Source of the DNA: Saccharopolyspora rectivirgula DSM 43747
Lineage (GTDB): Bacteria; Actinomycetota; Actinomycetes; Mycobacteriales; Pseudonocardiaceae
Length of the DNA stretch: 64,000 nt
NCBI RefSeq assembly: GCF_000497205.1
Contig: NZ_AYJW01000007.1
Coordinates: 26,044 to 90,043, forward strand
Direction: 5' to 3'
Shown: in pieces, positions 53,562-63,683 of the stretch
How the letters are laid out: each line of letters begins with the position of its first letter
Position numbering within the stretch: position 1 is the first letter of the stretch
Position numbers and translations under genes: made by a program
Notes under the pieces: model-generated
Database searches by the model: none
What the model was told of the DNA's origin: nothing
The model's input: the letters and a program-made list of their open reading frames with translations, nothing else

Positions 53562-54800
53562 GTGACGAGCGATCTCCCGGGGGCCGCAGCCGACCTTTCC
53601 GGTGCCCGTCGGCTCCAGACGCGCAAGCACCACGCTGTCGGTTGGCCGGTCGCAGGCCTGATCGTGCTGGGCATCTGCGGCTTGGCCATGGTCGGGGTCA
53701 CCACGTCCAAAGTGGGGGCGCTGCCGGCCCTGGTGGGGGCGGCGGTGGCCTTGCTCCCGGTGGGGCTGGTGTTCGCCGCCATCGTCTGGCTCGACCGGTG
53801 GGAGCCGGAACCACCGCTGCTGCTGCTCGGCGCGTTCCTGTGGGGCGTGGGCGGGGCGACGGCCTGCGCGCTGCTGCTCAACGACGCGGTCACCGGGATC
53901 AGCGATTTCCTGCTCGGCGGCACCAGCCAGCAGTTCTTCTCCCGGGCGGTGATGGCTCCGCTGGTGGAGGAGGCGGCCAAGGCGCTCTTCGTGGTGGCCC
54001 TGTGGTTCCGGCGCCGTTCGGAGTTCAACGGCCTGGTGGACGGCATCGTCTACGCCGCGCTGACCGCCGCGGGGTTCGCCTTCACCGAGAACATCCTGTA
54101 CTTCGGCAAAGCCTTCGCCGAAGGCGGTTTGGGCGGGGTCAGCGGCGGCGTGGTGGCGGTCTTCCTGCTGCGTGGCGTGCTGGCGCCGTTCTCCCACCCG
54201 CTGTTCAGCGCGATGATCGGCATCGGCATCGGTCTGGCGGCGCGCACCCGGGACAACAGGCTGCGAGTGCTGTACCCGGTGGCCGGATACTTCTCCGCGG
54301 TGCTGCTGCACGGGGTGTGGAACGCGGCGACGCTGCTCGGCGGCACGGAGTTCCTCAACGTCTACTTCCTGATCATGGTGCCGATCTTCCTGGGCACCGG
54401 CTGGCTGGTGGTGTGGCAGCGCAAGCGGGAGCAGCAGATCGTCGCCGAGCAGCTGCCGGTGCTGCTGCGGGCCGGTCTGATCGTGCGCAGCGAGATGGAG
54501 ATGCTGACCTCGCTGGCCGGGCGGCGGGGCTGGCTGCGCAAGGTGCGGCGCAGCGCGGGCGCGGAGGCGGCCCGGGCGGTGCGGGACTACCAGATCGCGG
54601 TGACCGAGCTGGCGTTCCTGCAGCACCGGGCGCAGAACGGGTTGACCACGAGCGCCGCGCGCCGGGCCCGCCGGGAACAGCTGATCGAGGAGCTCAAGCA
54701 GGCCCGCCGGTCTGCCACGGGGAACGAGCAGGCCATTCAGACCGCGCGGATAAAGATCAACGAGTTGACGCGGGCGGTGCGCCGACCGCCGCGCTCCTGA
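53562..54800 (+). CDS. PrsW-family intramembrane metalloprotease
   Basis: A 412-residue polytopic protein of the CPBP-related PrsW family. Conserved membrane motifs: EEAAKALFVV (catalytic Glu pair), GFAFTENILYFG, FSHPLFSAMIGIGIG and LHGVWNAATLL. These supply the Glu/His metal site. In Bacillus PrsW cuts an anti-sigma factor; the substrate here is unknown. After the last helix (about 285) there is a helical cytoplasmic tail rich in Arg/Gln (to 412). The GTG start at 53562 is 9 bases after a TTTAGGG stretch. Confidence 0.88.
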   Translation: MTSDLPGAAADLSGARRLQTRKHHAVGWPVAGLIVLGICGLAMVGVTTSKVGALPALVGAAVALLPVGLVFAAIVWLDRWEPEPPLLLLGAFLWGVGGATACALLLNDAVTGISDFLLGGTSQQFFSRAVMAPLVEEAAKALFVVALWFRRRSEFNGLVDGIVYAALTAAGFAFTENILYFGKAFAEGGLGGVSGGVVAVFLLRGVLAPFSHPLFSAMIGIGIGLAARTRDNRLRVLYPVAGYFSAVLLHGVWNAATLLGGTEFLNVYFLIMVPIFLGTGWLVVWQRKREQQIVAEQLPVLLRAGLIVRSEMEMLTSLAGRRGWLRKVRRSAGAEAARAVRDYQIAVTELAFLQHRAQNGLTTSAARRARREQLIEELKQARRSATGNEQAIQTARIKINELTRAVRRPPRS

Positions 54801-54918
54801 CGGGGACCCGGTTCCGTGGCGCTGGCCACCTGCGTGTCCCGGCGCTGCTCCGGGCGAGCTACTCTCGCGCTGCTGTCCGGTACCCGAGGAGCGGGACTGG
54901 AACGGTTGGGAGGACGAC

Positions 54919-55824
54919 GTGGCGGTGTCTGCTGGCCGCACCCGCCCCAGGCTGAGGATCGGCGTGATCTCCGCCGGTCGTGTCGGGGCGGTGCTCGGTG
55001 CGGCGTTCCAGCGTGCGGGACATCGGGTCACCGCGGTCTCCGCGGTCTCGGACGCGTCGCTGCGGCGGGCCGAGGCGCTGTTGCCCGATGTCGAGGTGCG
55101 ACCGCCGGACGAGGTGGCGGCCCAGGCCGACCTGGTGCTGCTGGCGGTCCCGGACGACGCGATCTCCGGTTTGGTGCGCGGCCTGGTCGCCACGCAGTCG
55201 CTGCGATCCGGCCAGATCCTGGTGCACACCAGCGGTGCTCACGGGGTGGGAGTGCTGCAGCCGGCCGCTGAGATCGGGGTGTTGACGGTCGCCATGCACC
55301 CGGCGATGACCTTCACCGGTCGTTCCGAGGACGTGCAGCGGCTGGCGACGGCCTGCATGGCGATCACCGCTGCCGAGCAGGACGAGGCGGGCTGGAGCGT
55401 CGCCGAGGCGCTGACCCTGGAGCTCGGCATGGAGCCGGTGCGCATCCGGGAGGAGCACCGGCGCCTGTACCACACGGCACTCGCGCACGGGGCGAACCAC
55501 TTGATCACGCTGGTCAACGAGTGCGCTGAGCTGCTCTCCCAGGCCGGGGTGGAAGTTCCCGACCGGGTCATGGCGCCGATCTTGTCCGCTTCGCTGGACA
55601 ACGCGTTGCGGCTGGGGGATCGGGCGATCACCGGACCGGTGATGCGCGGTGACGCCGGTACGGTGGCGGCTCACCTGCAGGAACTGCACCGGACCAGCCC
55701 GGAGACCGTGCCCGGTTACCGGGCGATGGCGAGGCGAACCGCGGACCGCGCGGAGCGGGCGGGGATCCTCCGCCCCGATGCTGCTGTCGAGGTCCGCTCG
55801 GTCATAGACCAGGAGGGATCATGA
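54919..55824 (+). CDS. DUF2520 Rossmann-fold reductase, possible PanG-type ketopantoate reductase
   Basis: 301 residues: N-terminal NAD(P) site [20 protein letters not shown] (about 12-31), [34 protein letters not shown], then a helical DUF2520 C-terminal domain ([20 protein letters not shown]). Start GTG 54919. Its stop overlaps panC's ATG by 4 bases, so it is translationally coupled to pantothenate synthesis. As panE (ketopantoate reductase) is not in this cluster, I infer this could be the reductase that makes pantoate, like PanG; not proven. Confidence 0.8.
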   Translation: MAVSAGRTRPRLRIGVISAGRVGAVLGAAFQRAGHRVTAVSAVSDASLRRAEALLPDVEVRPPDEVAAQADLVLLAVPDDAISGLVRGLVATQSLRSGQILVHTSGAHGVGVLQPAAEIGVLTVAMHPAMTFTGRSEDVQRLATACMAITAAEQDEAGWSVAEALTLELGMEPVRIREEHRRLYHTALAHGANHLITLVNECAELLSQAGVEVPDRVMAPILSASLDNALRLGDRAITGPVMRGDAGTVAAHLQELHRTSPETVPGYRAMARRTADRAERAGILRPDAAVEVRSVIDQEGS

Positions 55825-56726
55825 ACGCGTTCGGTCAGGTCGGGGCGGGCCCCGGTTTCCGGGCCGGGGAGTTGACGGTGCACCGCAAACCTGCCGAACT
55901 GGCGAAGGTGACCCGCGCGCTGCGGGCCACCGGCCGCCCGATCCACTTGGTGCCGACGATGGGGGCGCTGCACCGGGGGCATCTGGAGCTCATCAGCCGG
56001 GCCCGCCGGGACATCAACGCCGTCACCGTGGTGTCGATCTTCGTCAACCCGCTGCAGTTCGGTCCGGACGAGGACTTCGACCGCTACCCGCGGCAGCTGG
56101 AGGAAGACCTGGCCGCTTGCCGGGAGGCGGGGGTCGAGCTGGTGTTCGCGCCCAGCGTGGAGGACATGTACGGCTCCGACCCGATGGTCAAGGTGCACGC
56201 CGGTCCGCTGGGCGACGAGCTGGAGGGCAGGTTCCGCCCCGGGCACTTCGACGGCATGCTCACGGTCGTGCTGAAGCTGTTCAACATCGTCCGCCCGGAC
56301 CTGGCGTTCTTCGGGGAGAAGGACTACCAGCAGCTGGTGCTGATCCGCCGGATGGCGCGGGACCTGAACCTGGACACCAAGGTCCAGGGCATTCCCACGG
56401 TGCGCGAACCCGATGGGCTGGCGATGTCGTCGCGCAACGCGTACCTGACCGACGAGCAGCGCGAAGCGGCTCGGGCGCTGTCCGCCGCCCTGGCCGCCGG
56501 GGCCCACGCCGCTGCGGGCGGTCCTGACGCGGTGCTGCGGGCGGCGCGCGAGGTGTTGGACGCCGAACCGGCGCTGGAACTGGACTACCTCGAGCTGCGC
56601 GACCCGGAGCTGGGCCCGGTGCCGCCGGAGGGCGGCAAGGCCCGCTTGCTGGTGGCCGCGCGGCTCGGTTCCACCAGGCTGATCGACAACGCCGCGGTGC
56701 TGCTCGGCCCGGCCGACGCGTCCTGA
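55821..56726 (+). CDS. panC: Pantothenate synthetase
   Basis: ATP-dependent ligation of pantoate and beta-alanine. 301 residues: [19 protein letters not shown] with the HxGH-type ATP motif, [60 protein letters not shown], and [13 protein letters not shown] with the SRN motif. It overlaps the DUF2520 gene by 4 bases; panD follows after 35 bases. Confidence 0.96.
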   Translation: MNAFGQVGAGPGFRAGELTVHRKPAELAKVTRALRATGRPIHLVPTMGALHRGHLELISRARRDINAVTVVSIFVNPLQFGPDEDFDRYPRQLEEDLAACREAGVELVFAPSVEDMYGSDPMVKVHAGPLGDELEGRFRPGHFDGMLTVVLKLFNIVRPDLAFFGEKDYQQLVLIRRMARDLNLDTKVQGIPTVREPDGLAMSSRNAYLTDEQREAARALSAALAAGAHAAAGGPDAVLRAAREVLDAEPALELDYLELRDPELGPVPPEGGKARLLVAARLGSTRLIDNAAVLLGPADAS

Positions 56727-56761
56727 TCAGCGGCGGACGCAGCGAAACGGAGGGATCTGCG

Positions 56762-57235
56762 ATGTTCCGCACCATGCTCAAGTCCAAGATCCACCGCGCC
56801 ACGGTGACCCAGGCGGACCTGCACTACGTGGGGTCGGTGACGGTGGACGCTGATCTGATGGACGCTGCTGACCTGCTGGAAGGCGAGCAGGTCACGATCG
56901 TGGACGTCACCAACGGGGCCCGCCTGGAGACCTACGTGATCGCCGGGGAGCGCGGTTCCGGGGTGATCGGCATCAACGGCGCCGCAGCCCACCTGGTGTT
57001 CCCGGGCGACATCGTGATCCTGCTGTCCTACGGCGTGATGGACGAGCTGGAGGCCCGCTCGGTCAAGCCGAGGGTCGTCTTCGTGGACGAGGACAACAGG
57101 ATCGTGGAGCGCGGGCACCACCCCGGCACGGCTCCCGAGGGGAGCGGCCTGGTCAGCGCGGGCAGCGCCGACTCGGCCGCCGAGACCGACGACGCGGCGA
57201 AGCTGGACGCGCTGCTGCAGCAGCCCGAGCACTGA
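56762..57235 (+). CDS. panD: Aspartate 1-decarboxylase precursor
   Basis: Makes beta-alanine from aspartate. The pyruvoyl cofactor arises by self-cleavage at Gly24-Ser25 in HYVGSVTVD, present here. Other motifs: [16 protein letters not shown] and [12 protein letters not shown]. 157 residues; the C-terminal 40 residues beyond the usual core are Ala/Glu/Ser-rich and probably disordered. GGAGGGATCTGCG precedes ATG 56762. Confidence 0.96.
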   Translation: MFRTMLKSKIHRATVTQADLHYVGSVTVDADLMDAADLLEGEQVTIVDVTNGARLETYVIAGERGSGVIGINGAAAHLVFPGDIVILLSYGVMDELEARSVKPRVVFVDEDNRIVERGHHPGTAPEGSGLVSAGSADSAAETDDAAKLDALLQQPEH

Positions 57236-57262
57236 CGGAACTGCGAGCGGAAGGGCGGAGCG

Positions 57263-58069
57263 GTGCTGCTGGCCATTGACGTCGGTAACACCAATGTGGC
57301 GCTCGGGCTGTACGACGACGGCCCCGAGGCCTCCGGCGGATCCCTGCGCACGACGCTGGTCCGCGACTGGCGGATGCGGACCGAGCCCCGGATGACCTCC
57401 GACGAGCTGGCCTTGGCGATGCGCGGGCTGCTGGGCGACTACGTCGACCAGGTCACCGGGGTCGCTGCGCTTTCCACGGTGCCGACGCTGCTGCGGGAAC
57501 TGCGGGTGATGCTGTCCCGCTACTGGAGCGATGTGCCGCACGTGGTGGTCGAGCCCGGGGTGCGCACCGGGGTTCCGCTGCTGGTGGACAACCCGAAGGA
57601 AGTCGGCGCGGACCGGGTGATCAACACCATGGCCGCGCACCACCTGCACGCCACGAACTGCGTGGTGGTGGATTTCGGCACGTCGACGAACGTCGACGCG
57701 ATCTCGGCCAAGGGCGAGTTCCTGGGCGGGGCGTTCGCGCCGGGCATCGAGATCTCCCTGGACGCGCTGGCCGCGCGGGCCGCTCAGCTGCGCAAGGTGG
57801 AGTTGTTGCGGCCGCGTTCGGTGATCGGCAAGAACACGGTGGAGTGCCTGCAGTCGGGGATCGTGTTCGGCTTCGCCGGGCAGGTCGACGGCTTGGTGCG
57901 GCGGATCGTCGCCGAGTTGGAGGAGGCGCACGGCGGGCCGACGGCGGTGCTGGCCACCGGGGGGTTGGCGCCGCTGGTGGTCGCCGAGTCGCAAACGATC
58001 CAGCACCACGTGCCGGACCTGACCCTGCTGGGGTTGCGGCTGGTCTTCGAGCGCAATTTCCGGCGATGA
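57263..58069 (+). CDS. coaX: Type III pantothenate kinase
   Basis: Phosphorylates pantothenate, the first step to CoA. 268 residues with the ASKHA-fold phosphate motif [15 protein letters not shown] (4-18), [53 protein letters not shown] and [14 protein letters not shown] 57263 has AAGGGCGGAG upstream. It follows panD in one operon. Confidence 0.95.
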   Translation: MLLAIDVGNTNVALGLYDDGPEASGGSLRTTLVRDWRMRTEPRMTSDELALAMRGLLGDYVDQVTGVAALSTVPTLLRELRVMLSRYWSDVPHVVVEPGVRTGVPLLVDNPKEVGADRVINTMAAHHLHATNCVVVDFGTSTNVDAISAKGEFLGGAFAPGIEISLDALAARAAQLRKVELLRPRSVIGKNTVECLQSGIVFGFAGQVDGLVRRIVAELEEAHGGPTAVLATGGLAPLVVAESQTIQHHVPDLTLLGLRLVFERNFRR

Positions 58070-58147
58070 CCCCATCGCGTGGTGGGAGCCGCTGATGAAC
58101 AAGCCTGGTGGCAAGGGTCGGTGGAACGAAACGTACCCTTGGTGGCC

Positions 58148-59659
58148 GTGACAGACCAGGACCGTCCTAACACCGTTGACACTCCCGATGACCTGCCGGA
58201 ACAGATGCGGATTCGGCGGGAGAAGCGGGAACGCCTGCTGGCCGCCGGTATCGAGCCCTACCCGGTGAAACTGCCGATCACGCACAGTCTGGCGGAGGTC
58301 CGGGCCGCTCACCCGGATCTGCCGCCGGACACGAGCACCGGTGAGCGGGTCGGGGTGGCCGGCCGGGTGATGTTCCTGCGCAACACCGGGAAGCTCTGCT
58401 TCGCCACGTTGCGCGCCGGAGATGGTACTGAGCTCCAGGCGATGCTGAGCCTGAAGCAGGTCGGTGAGGAGTCTCTGGCGTCCTGGAAGACCGAAGTCGA
58501 CATCGGTGACCACGTCTTCGTGGCCGGCGAGGTGATCACCTCGCGGCGCGGTGAGCTGTCGGTGATGGCCGACGAGTGGCGGATGGCCGCCAAGGCGCTG
58601 CGCCCGCTGCCGGTCATGCACAAGGAGCTCAGCGAGGAAACCCGGGTCCGGCAGCGCTACGTCGACCTGATCGTGCGCAAGCAGGCCGCGGAGACGGTGC
58701 GCACTCGCGCCGCCGTTCAGCGTTCGCTGCGGGATTCGCTCAACGGTCGCGGTTATGTCGAGGTGGAAACACCGATGCTGCAGACCTTGCAGGGTGGTGC
58801 TGCGGCGCGGCCATTCGTCACGCACTCGAATGCTTTCGACATCGACCTGTATTTGCGCATTGCGCCGGAGCTGTATCTGAAGCGCTGCGTGGTCGGCGGT
58901 ATCGAGAAGGTATTCGAGATCAACCGGAACTTCCGCAACGAGGGAAGTGATTCATCGCACTCCCCCGAGTTCGCGATGCTGGAGTTCTACGAGGCCTACG
59001 CCGATTACAACGACATGGCCGAACTGACCCGGCGCATTATTCAGGAAGCCGCGGAAAGGGTCACCGGATCGCAAGTCGTCACCTGGTACGACGGCACCGA
59101 GTACGACTTGTCCGGTGAGTGGGCTTCGATCACCATGTACGGCTCCTTGTCGGAGGCGCTGGGGACGGAGATTACTCCGGAAACTCCGGTCGAGACTTTG
59201 CGCAAGTACGCCGACGAGCACGGTGTGCAGGTCGATTCGTCGTTCGGCCACGGAAAGCTCGTCGAAGAGCTTTGGGAACACCTCGTCGGGAATCATTTGC
59301 ACGCTCCGACCTTCGTGCGCGATTTCCCGGTCGAGACCTGCCCGCTGACCAGGCAGCACCGCGAGCAGCCCGGAGTGGCCGAGAAATGGGACCTTTACGT
59401 CCGCGGTGTTGAGCTGGCCACCGGCTACTCGGAGTTGGTGGACCCGGTGGTGGAGCGTGCCCGGCTGGAGGAGCAGGCCCGTTTGGGGGCGGCCGGGGAC
59501 GAGGAGGCTATGCCGGTTGACGAGGACTTTCTGCGTGCCCTCGAGTACGGAATGCCACCTTCCGGTGGAGTTGGAATGGGGATTGACCGGTTGCTGATGG
59601 CTTTGACCGGCCTCGGTATCCGGGAGACGATCCTGTTCCCGCTTGTTCGGCCGGAATGA
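58148..59659 (+). CDS. lysS: Lysyl-tRNA synthetase, class II
   Basis: Charges tRNA-Lys with lysine. 503 residues: N-terminal OB-fold ([20 protein letters not shown]), class II motif 1 (about 175-200), motif 2 [20 protein letters not shown] and motif 3 [15 protein letters not shown]. Start taken at GTG 58148 ([20 protein letters not shown]), where sequence becomes lysS-like; GTG 58142 is equally possible and the open frame begins earlier at 58079. No strong ribosome site, so possibly leaderless. Confidence 0.95.
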   Translation: MTDQDRPNTVDTPDDLPEQMRIRREKRERLLAAGIEPYPVKLPITHSLAEVRAAHPDLPPDTSTGERVGVAGRVMFLRNTGKLCFATLRAGDGTELQAMLSLKQVGEESLASWKTEVDIGDHVFVAGEVITSRRGELSVMADEWRMAAKALRPLPVMHKELSEETRVRQRYVDLIVRKQAAETVRTRAAVQRSLRDSLNGRGYVEVETPMLQTLQGGAAARPFVTHSNAFDIDLYLRIAPELYLKRCVVGGIEKVFEINRNFRNEGSDSSHSPEFAMLEFYEAYADYNDMAELTRRIIQEAAERVTGSQVVTWYDGTEYDLSGEWASITMYGSLSEALGTEITPETPVETLRKYADEHGVQVDSSFGHGKLVEELWEHLVGNHLHAPTFVRDFPVETCPLTRQHREQPGVAEKWDLYVRGVELATGYSELVDPVVERARLEEQARLGAAGDEEAMPVDEDFLRALEYGMPPSGGVGMGIDRLLMALTGLGIRETILFPLVRPE

Positions 59660-59838
59660 GTCGTGGCCGTCACCGAGAAATTCTCGACAGCGGTGAGTGC
59701 GTTAATGTAGTTGCTGCGCTAGCCTGAACTCGAGAATGTTCTTGGTGACGGCTATTGGCGTACTCGCAAGGGAGTGTGCTCCCGGGAGATGGTCGCTGTC
59801 CCGTTAATGCACAATTCGCTCCGGGGAGGATCTCGAAG

Positions 59839-60186
59839 ATGGCGCAGAAGGTAACCGTAACCCTTGTCGACGATCTGGACGGTGGCCAGGCCGACGAAAC
59901 TGTCGAGTTCGGTTTGGACGGGGTCAATTATCAGATTGACCTCTCCGCCGAGAATGCCGCTGAGCTGCGGGAGGCTTTGGCCGACTACGTTTCTCACGCG
60001 CGGCGGGCCGGTGGCCGCAAGAAGCCGGGTCCGCGGCAGGGGACTGCGCGTTCCGGCGGCTCCACGGCTGCGGACCGTGAGCAGAATCAGGCTATTCGGG
60101 AATGGGCGCGCAAGCAGGGGCTGAAAGTTTCCGATCGCGGCCGCATCCCGGCGGATATCGTCGAGAAGTACCACAAGGCCCGCTGA
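59839..60186 (+). CDS. lsr2: Nucleoid-associated protein Lsr2
   Basis: An H-NS-like DNA-bridging protein that silences AT-rich DNA. 115 residues: an N-terminal dimerisation domain (1-60, [20 protein letters not shown]), a Gly/Arg/Ser linker, and a C-terminal DNA-binding domain ([20 protein letters not shown]) with the minor-groove RGR hook at 100-102. GGGGAGGA precedes ATG 59839. lysS-lsr2-clpC is a hallmark actinobacterial order; here a siderophore transporter lies between lsr2 and clpC. Confidence 0.97.
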   Translation: MAQKVTVTLVDDLDGGQADETVEFGLDGVNYQIDLSAENAAELREALADYVSHARRAGGRKKPGPRQGTARSGGSTAADREQNQAIREWARKQGLKVSDRGRIPADIVEKYHKAR

Positions 60187-60381
60187 GGTCCTGGGCATTC
60201 GGCGGGAGGCGTTCCGCGGCGGGTGCGCGGGCGCCTCTCGCTGTGATTTGTTCGGTTTTCTCCCGCTGGACGAACTTTTTGCGCGCGGTTAAGCGGGCGG
60301 AAAGACATTCTTCGGTTTTCCGCCGAAGGTTGCGCAGCGCATTGTGATACCGGCCATTCGACGAACCTCTGTCGCTCGAGC

Positions 60382-60400
60382 TTAGGTGGTCCTAACCTAA
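60382..60400 (+). promoter_or_regulatory. IdeR/DmdR iron box upstream of the siderophore transporter
   Basis: TTAGGTGGTCCTAACCTAA matches 15 of 19 positions of the iron-box consensus, with perfect TTAGGT and CTAACCTAA arms. It ends 35 bases before the first permease start, a normal distance for repression by iron-loaded IdeR/DmdR. Confidence 0.8.
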
Positions 60401-60435
60401 GTACGGCGAACCTGGCTTGAGCAAGGGAGAGGAAC

Positions 60436-61506
60436 GTGAGTCGCAGCGGGACCGTCCGTCCCGACCGCGGGCACCCGGCGGCCACCGGTGTGACTCGGCT
60501 GCAACAGCGCCGTCGCCGCCGCCTGGCCGGGCTCGGCGCCTTGCTGGCGCTGCTGGTGATCAGCTGCCTGCTGAGCGTGGCGGTGGGCGCGAAGAGCATC
60601 CCGCTCGCCGATGTCTGGGCCGCCCTGACGGCACCGACCGGCACCGAGAACGACTTGATCGTGCGCGAGCTGCGCATCCCGCGCACCGCGGTGGGGGTGC
60701 TGGCCGGGGTTTGCCTGGGCGTGGCCGGTGCGCTGATGCAGGGCCACACCCGAAACCCGATCGCCGACCCCGGCATCCTCGGCATCACCCACGGTGCTGC
60801 CGTCGCGGTCGTGCTCGCCGTCTACACCGCCGGTGTGACCACCCTGCTGGGTTATGTGTGGTTCGGCTTCGCCGGCGCGCTGCTCGGCGCTGCGGCGGTC
60901 TTCACCATCGGCTCGCTCGGCGGCCGGGGCGGACCGACCCCGGTGACCTTGGCCCTCGCCGGCATGGCGATCAGCTACCTGCTGCAGGCGATCACCTCCG
61001 CGCTGGTGCTCACCGACCAGCAGAGCCTGGACACCTACCGGTTCTGGAAGGTGGGTTCGGTGGCGATCACCGACACCCAGGTGATCGCCCAGGTGACTCC
61101 GTTCCTGCTGGTCGGCCTGGTGCTCGCGCTGGCCAACTCGGTCAGCCTCAACGCCCTGTCGCTGGGGGAGGACGTCGCCAGGTCGTTGGGGCACCGGGTG
61201 AAGTGGGCCCGCCGGACGGGCATCCTCGCCATCTCGGTGCTCGTCGGCGGGACCGTCGCCATCTGCGGGCCGATCGGTTTCGTCGGGCTCATCGTGCCGC
61301 ACGTGGCCAGGTTCTTCACCGGCGCCGACTACCGCTGGCTGCTGCCGTTCGCCGGGTTGTCCGGCGGCTCGCTGGTGCTGCTGGCGGACGTGCTGGGCCG
61401 GGTCGTCGCTCGTCCGTCGGAGGTGCAGGTCGGGGTGATGCTGGCGATGGTCGGGGCGCCGTTCTTCATCGCCTTGGTGCGCCGCCGGAAGTTGGTGCGG
61501 TTGTGA
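60436..61506 (+). CDS. Iron-siderophore ABC transporter permease 1 (FecCD family)
   Basis: A 356-residue membrane subunit that passes ferric siderophore across the plasma membrane. About nine or ten helices; family motifs ELRIPRTAVGVLAGVCLGVA (54-73), MQGHTRNPIADPGILGITHG, and the ABC-coupling end FVGLIVPHVARFF. GTG 60436 with AAGGGAGAGG upstream. It is coupled to permease 2 by a GTGA overlap. No substrate-binding lipoprotein gene is present in the cluster. Confidence 0.93.
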   Translation: MSRSGTVRPDRGHPAATGVTRLQQRRRRRLAGLGALLALLVISCLLSVAVGAKSIPLADVWAALTAPTGTENDLIVRELRIPRTAVGVLAGVCLGVAGALMQGHTRNPIADPGILGITHGAAVAVVLAVYTAGVTTLLGYVWFGFAGALLGAAAVFTIGSLGGRGGPTPVTLALAGMAISYLLQAITSALVLTDQQSLDTYRFWKVGSVAITDTQVIAQVTPFLLVGLVLALANSVSLNALSLGEDVARSLGHRVKWARRTGILAISVLVGGTVAICGPIGFVGLIVPHVARFFTGADYRWLLPFAGLSGGSLVLLADVLGRVVARPSEVQVGVMLAMVGAPFFIALVRRRKLVRL

Positions 61507-62576
61507 GCCAGGTGAAAGTACCCACCCGTCGTCCGCTGCGGGTCGGGCCGGCGTCCGCGGTGCTGCGGTGGCGGCCGCTGCTGGTGCTGCTGGGCAGCCT
61601 GGTGGTGCTGCTGGCCGCGTTCGTGGTCAACATCGGTCTCGGCGAGTACCCGATCAGCCCCGCCCAGGTGCTGGCCACCCTGCTGGGGTCCGGGGACCGC
61701 GCCGACAACGTGATCGTCTGGGAACTGCGGATGCCGCGGTCGCTGACCGCGCTGCTGGTGGGAGCGGCGCTGGGACTGGCCGGTGCGCTCACCCAGACGC
61801 TGGCCCGCAACCCGCTGGCCAGCCCGGACATGCTGGGGATCACGTGGGGTGCGGGCACCGCGGCGACCGCGGTCATCGTGTTCGGCGGCGCTGCCGGCAG
61901 CGCCGCCGGGATGCTCGCCCAGCTCGGGTTGCCGCTGGTCGCGCTGCTCGGTGGGCTGCTCACCGGACTCGCGGTCTACCTGCTGGCCTACCGGCGGGGA
62001 GTGGACAACTACCGGCTGGTCCTGGTGGGCGTCGGGGTCAGCGCCCTGGCCGGCAACGCGACGTACTGGTTGCTGTCGGTGGGGGACGTCAACGACGCCG
62101 GGCGGGCCATGGTGTGGCTCACCGGCAGCCTCAACGCCCGCGGCTGGGAGCACGTGGGGCCGGTGGCGGTCGCGCTGCTGGTGGTGGTCCCGCTGACGCT
62201 GCTCGGCGCGCACGTGCTGGGGGCCCTGCAGTTCGACGACGACACCATCCGCGGGCTGGGCGTGCGGATGACCGCGGCCCGCGCGGCGATGCTGCTCAGC
62301 GCGGTCGCCCTGGCCTCGATCGCCACCGCCGCGGCCGGGCCGGTCCAGTTCGTGGCGCTGGCCACGCCGCAGATCGCCCTGCGGCTCTCCCGCACTTCCC
62401 GCCCGCCGCTGCTGGCTTCGCTGGTGCTGGGGGCCGTGCTGGTGGTGGCGTCGGACGTGATCGCCCGCACCGCCTTCGGCGCGCTGGAGCTGCCGGTCGG
62501 CGTCGTCACCGCGATCCTGGGCGGCCCGTACTTGATCTACCTGCTCGTCCGTCGGTACCGGGAGGTCCGCGCATGA
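61503..62576 (+). CDS. Iron-siderophore ABC transporter permease 2 (FecCD family)
   Basis: A 357-residue partner permease. Motifs ELRMPRSLTALLVGAALGLA and TQTLARNPLASPDMLGITWG match permease 1; the coupling region is VQFVALATPQIALRLSR. The start codon GTG at 61503 overlaps the TGA of permease 1, and its own stop overlaps the ATPase start, so the three are made together. Confidence 0.93.
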   Translation: MSQVKVPTRRPLRVGPASAVLRWRPLLVLLGSLVVLLAAFVVNIGLGEYPISPAQVLATLLGSGDRADNVIVWELRMPRSLTALLVGAALGLAGALTQTLARNPLASPDMLGITWGAGTAATAVIVFGGAAGSAAGMLAQLGLPLVALLGGLLTGLAVYLLAYRRGVDNYRLVLVGVGVSALAGNATYWLLSVGDVNDAGRAMVWLTGSLNARGWEHVGPVAVALLVVVPLTLLGAHVLGALQFDDDTIRGLGVRMTAARAAMLLSAVALASIATAAAGPVQFVALATPQIALRLSRTSRPPLLASLVLGAVLVVASDVIARTAFGALELPVGVVTAILGGPYLIYLLVRRYREVRA

Positions 62577-63430
62577 CCGCTCACGCCGCTTCCACCAGGC
62601 CGTCGGAGGCCACCGGTGACGCCCGGCGCCAGCGCCTGCGAGCGCAGGGGCTGCAGCTCTCCTACGGCGACCGGGTGATCGTCGACGACCTCGACCTCGA
62701 GGTGCTCGACGGCACGGTCACCGCGATCATCGGGCCGAACGGGTGCGGGAAGTCCACGCTGCTGCGCGCGCTCGGCCGGCTGCTGCAGCCGACCCGGGGC
62801 AGCGTGCTGCTGGACGGCAAGCAGATCCACAAGATGCCGACCAAGCAGGTGGCCAAGGTCCTCGGGCTGCTGCCGCAGTCGCCGGTGGCGCCGGAGGGGC
62901 TGACCGTCGCCGACCTGGTGGCCCGCGGACGGCACCCGCACCAGGCCTGGTACCGGCAGTGGTCCTCGGACGACGAGAGCGCGGTCGCCGACGCGCTGGA
63001 GCTGACCGGCATCGCCGAACTGGCCGACCGGGCGTTGGACGAGCTGTCCGGCGGCCAGCGCCAGCGGGCCTGGATCTCCATGGCGCTGGCGCAGGGCACC
63101 GACCTGCTGCTGCTGGACGAGCCGACCACCTACCTCGATCTTTCCCACCAGGTGGACGTGCTGGAGCTGGTGAACCAGCTGCACGCGGAGAACGGTCGTA
63201 CGGTGGTGATGGTGCTGCACGACTTGAACCTGGCGGCCCGCTACGCCGATCGGCTCGTCGCGATGAAGGACGGGGCGGTCGTGGCCGAGGGAGAGCCGGG
63301 AGAAGTGCTCACCGAGGCCCTGCTGGCGGAGGTGTTCGGGCTGTCCGCGAAGGTTGTCCCGGATCCGGTGGCGGGTACCCCGATGGTGGTGCCGGTCGGC
63401 GGCCGCAGGGTCCTGGACAAGGCCGATTGA
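62573..63430 (+). CDS. Iron-siderophore ABC transporter ATPase (FecE/FepC-like)
   Basis: 285 residues: Walker A GPNGCGKST (about 55-63), Q-loop LPQSPVAPEGLTVADLV, signature LSGGQRQRAWISMALAQ, Walker B LLLLDEPTTYLDL, H-loop VMVLHDLNLAARYADR. The LDLSHQ D-loop is typical of ferric-siderophore importers. ATG 62573 overlaps the preceding stop. Confidence 0.95.
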   Translation: MTAHAASTRPSEATGDARRQRLRAQGLQLSYGDRVIVDDLDLEVLDGTVTAIIGPNGCGKSTLLRALGRLLQPTRGSVLLDGKQIHKMPTKQVAKVLGLLPQSPVAPEGLTVADLVARGRHPHQAWYRQWSSDDESAVADALELTGIAELADRALDELSGGQRQRAWISMALAQGTDLLLLDEPTTYLDLSHQVDVLELVNQLHAENGRTVVMVLHDLNLAARYADRLVAMKDGAVVAEGEPGEVLTEALLAEVFGLSAKVVPDPVAGTPMVVPVGGRRVLDKAD

Positions 63431-63447
63431 CCGGCGGCGGGCTCCTG

Positions 63448-63462
63448 TTCGCGCTGAGCGGA
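63448..63462 (+). promoter_or_regulatory. Candidate ClgR-type operator upstream of clpC
   Basis: TTCGC-GCTGA-GCGGA is a near palindrome resembling the actinobacterial Clp-gene regulator site TTCGC-N5-GCGAA (one arm position differs). It is 222 bases before clpC and 18 after the ATPase stop. The evidence is weak. Confidence 0.3.
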
Positions 63463-63683
63463 ATACCCGTTCGGAGGGGGAGTCGGCCGGAATGTCGCAG
63501 GCCAGCGCATTGTTGCAGCTGGCGTCAGACAAGAATGTGTGCAGTAGGTCATCAGCGGGCACAGACTGCGACCGGGTGGGGCTACTAGAGTGGTCCAGAG
63601 AGTGCTGAAACCCGTCGTGGGCATCGGCGAACAGGAGCCGTGTCCCGGTACTGGACCGCCGGCGCAGCAGTCAGGGAGTGCGA

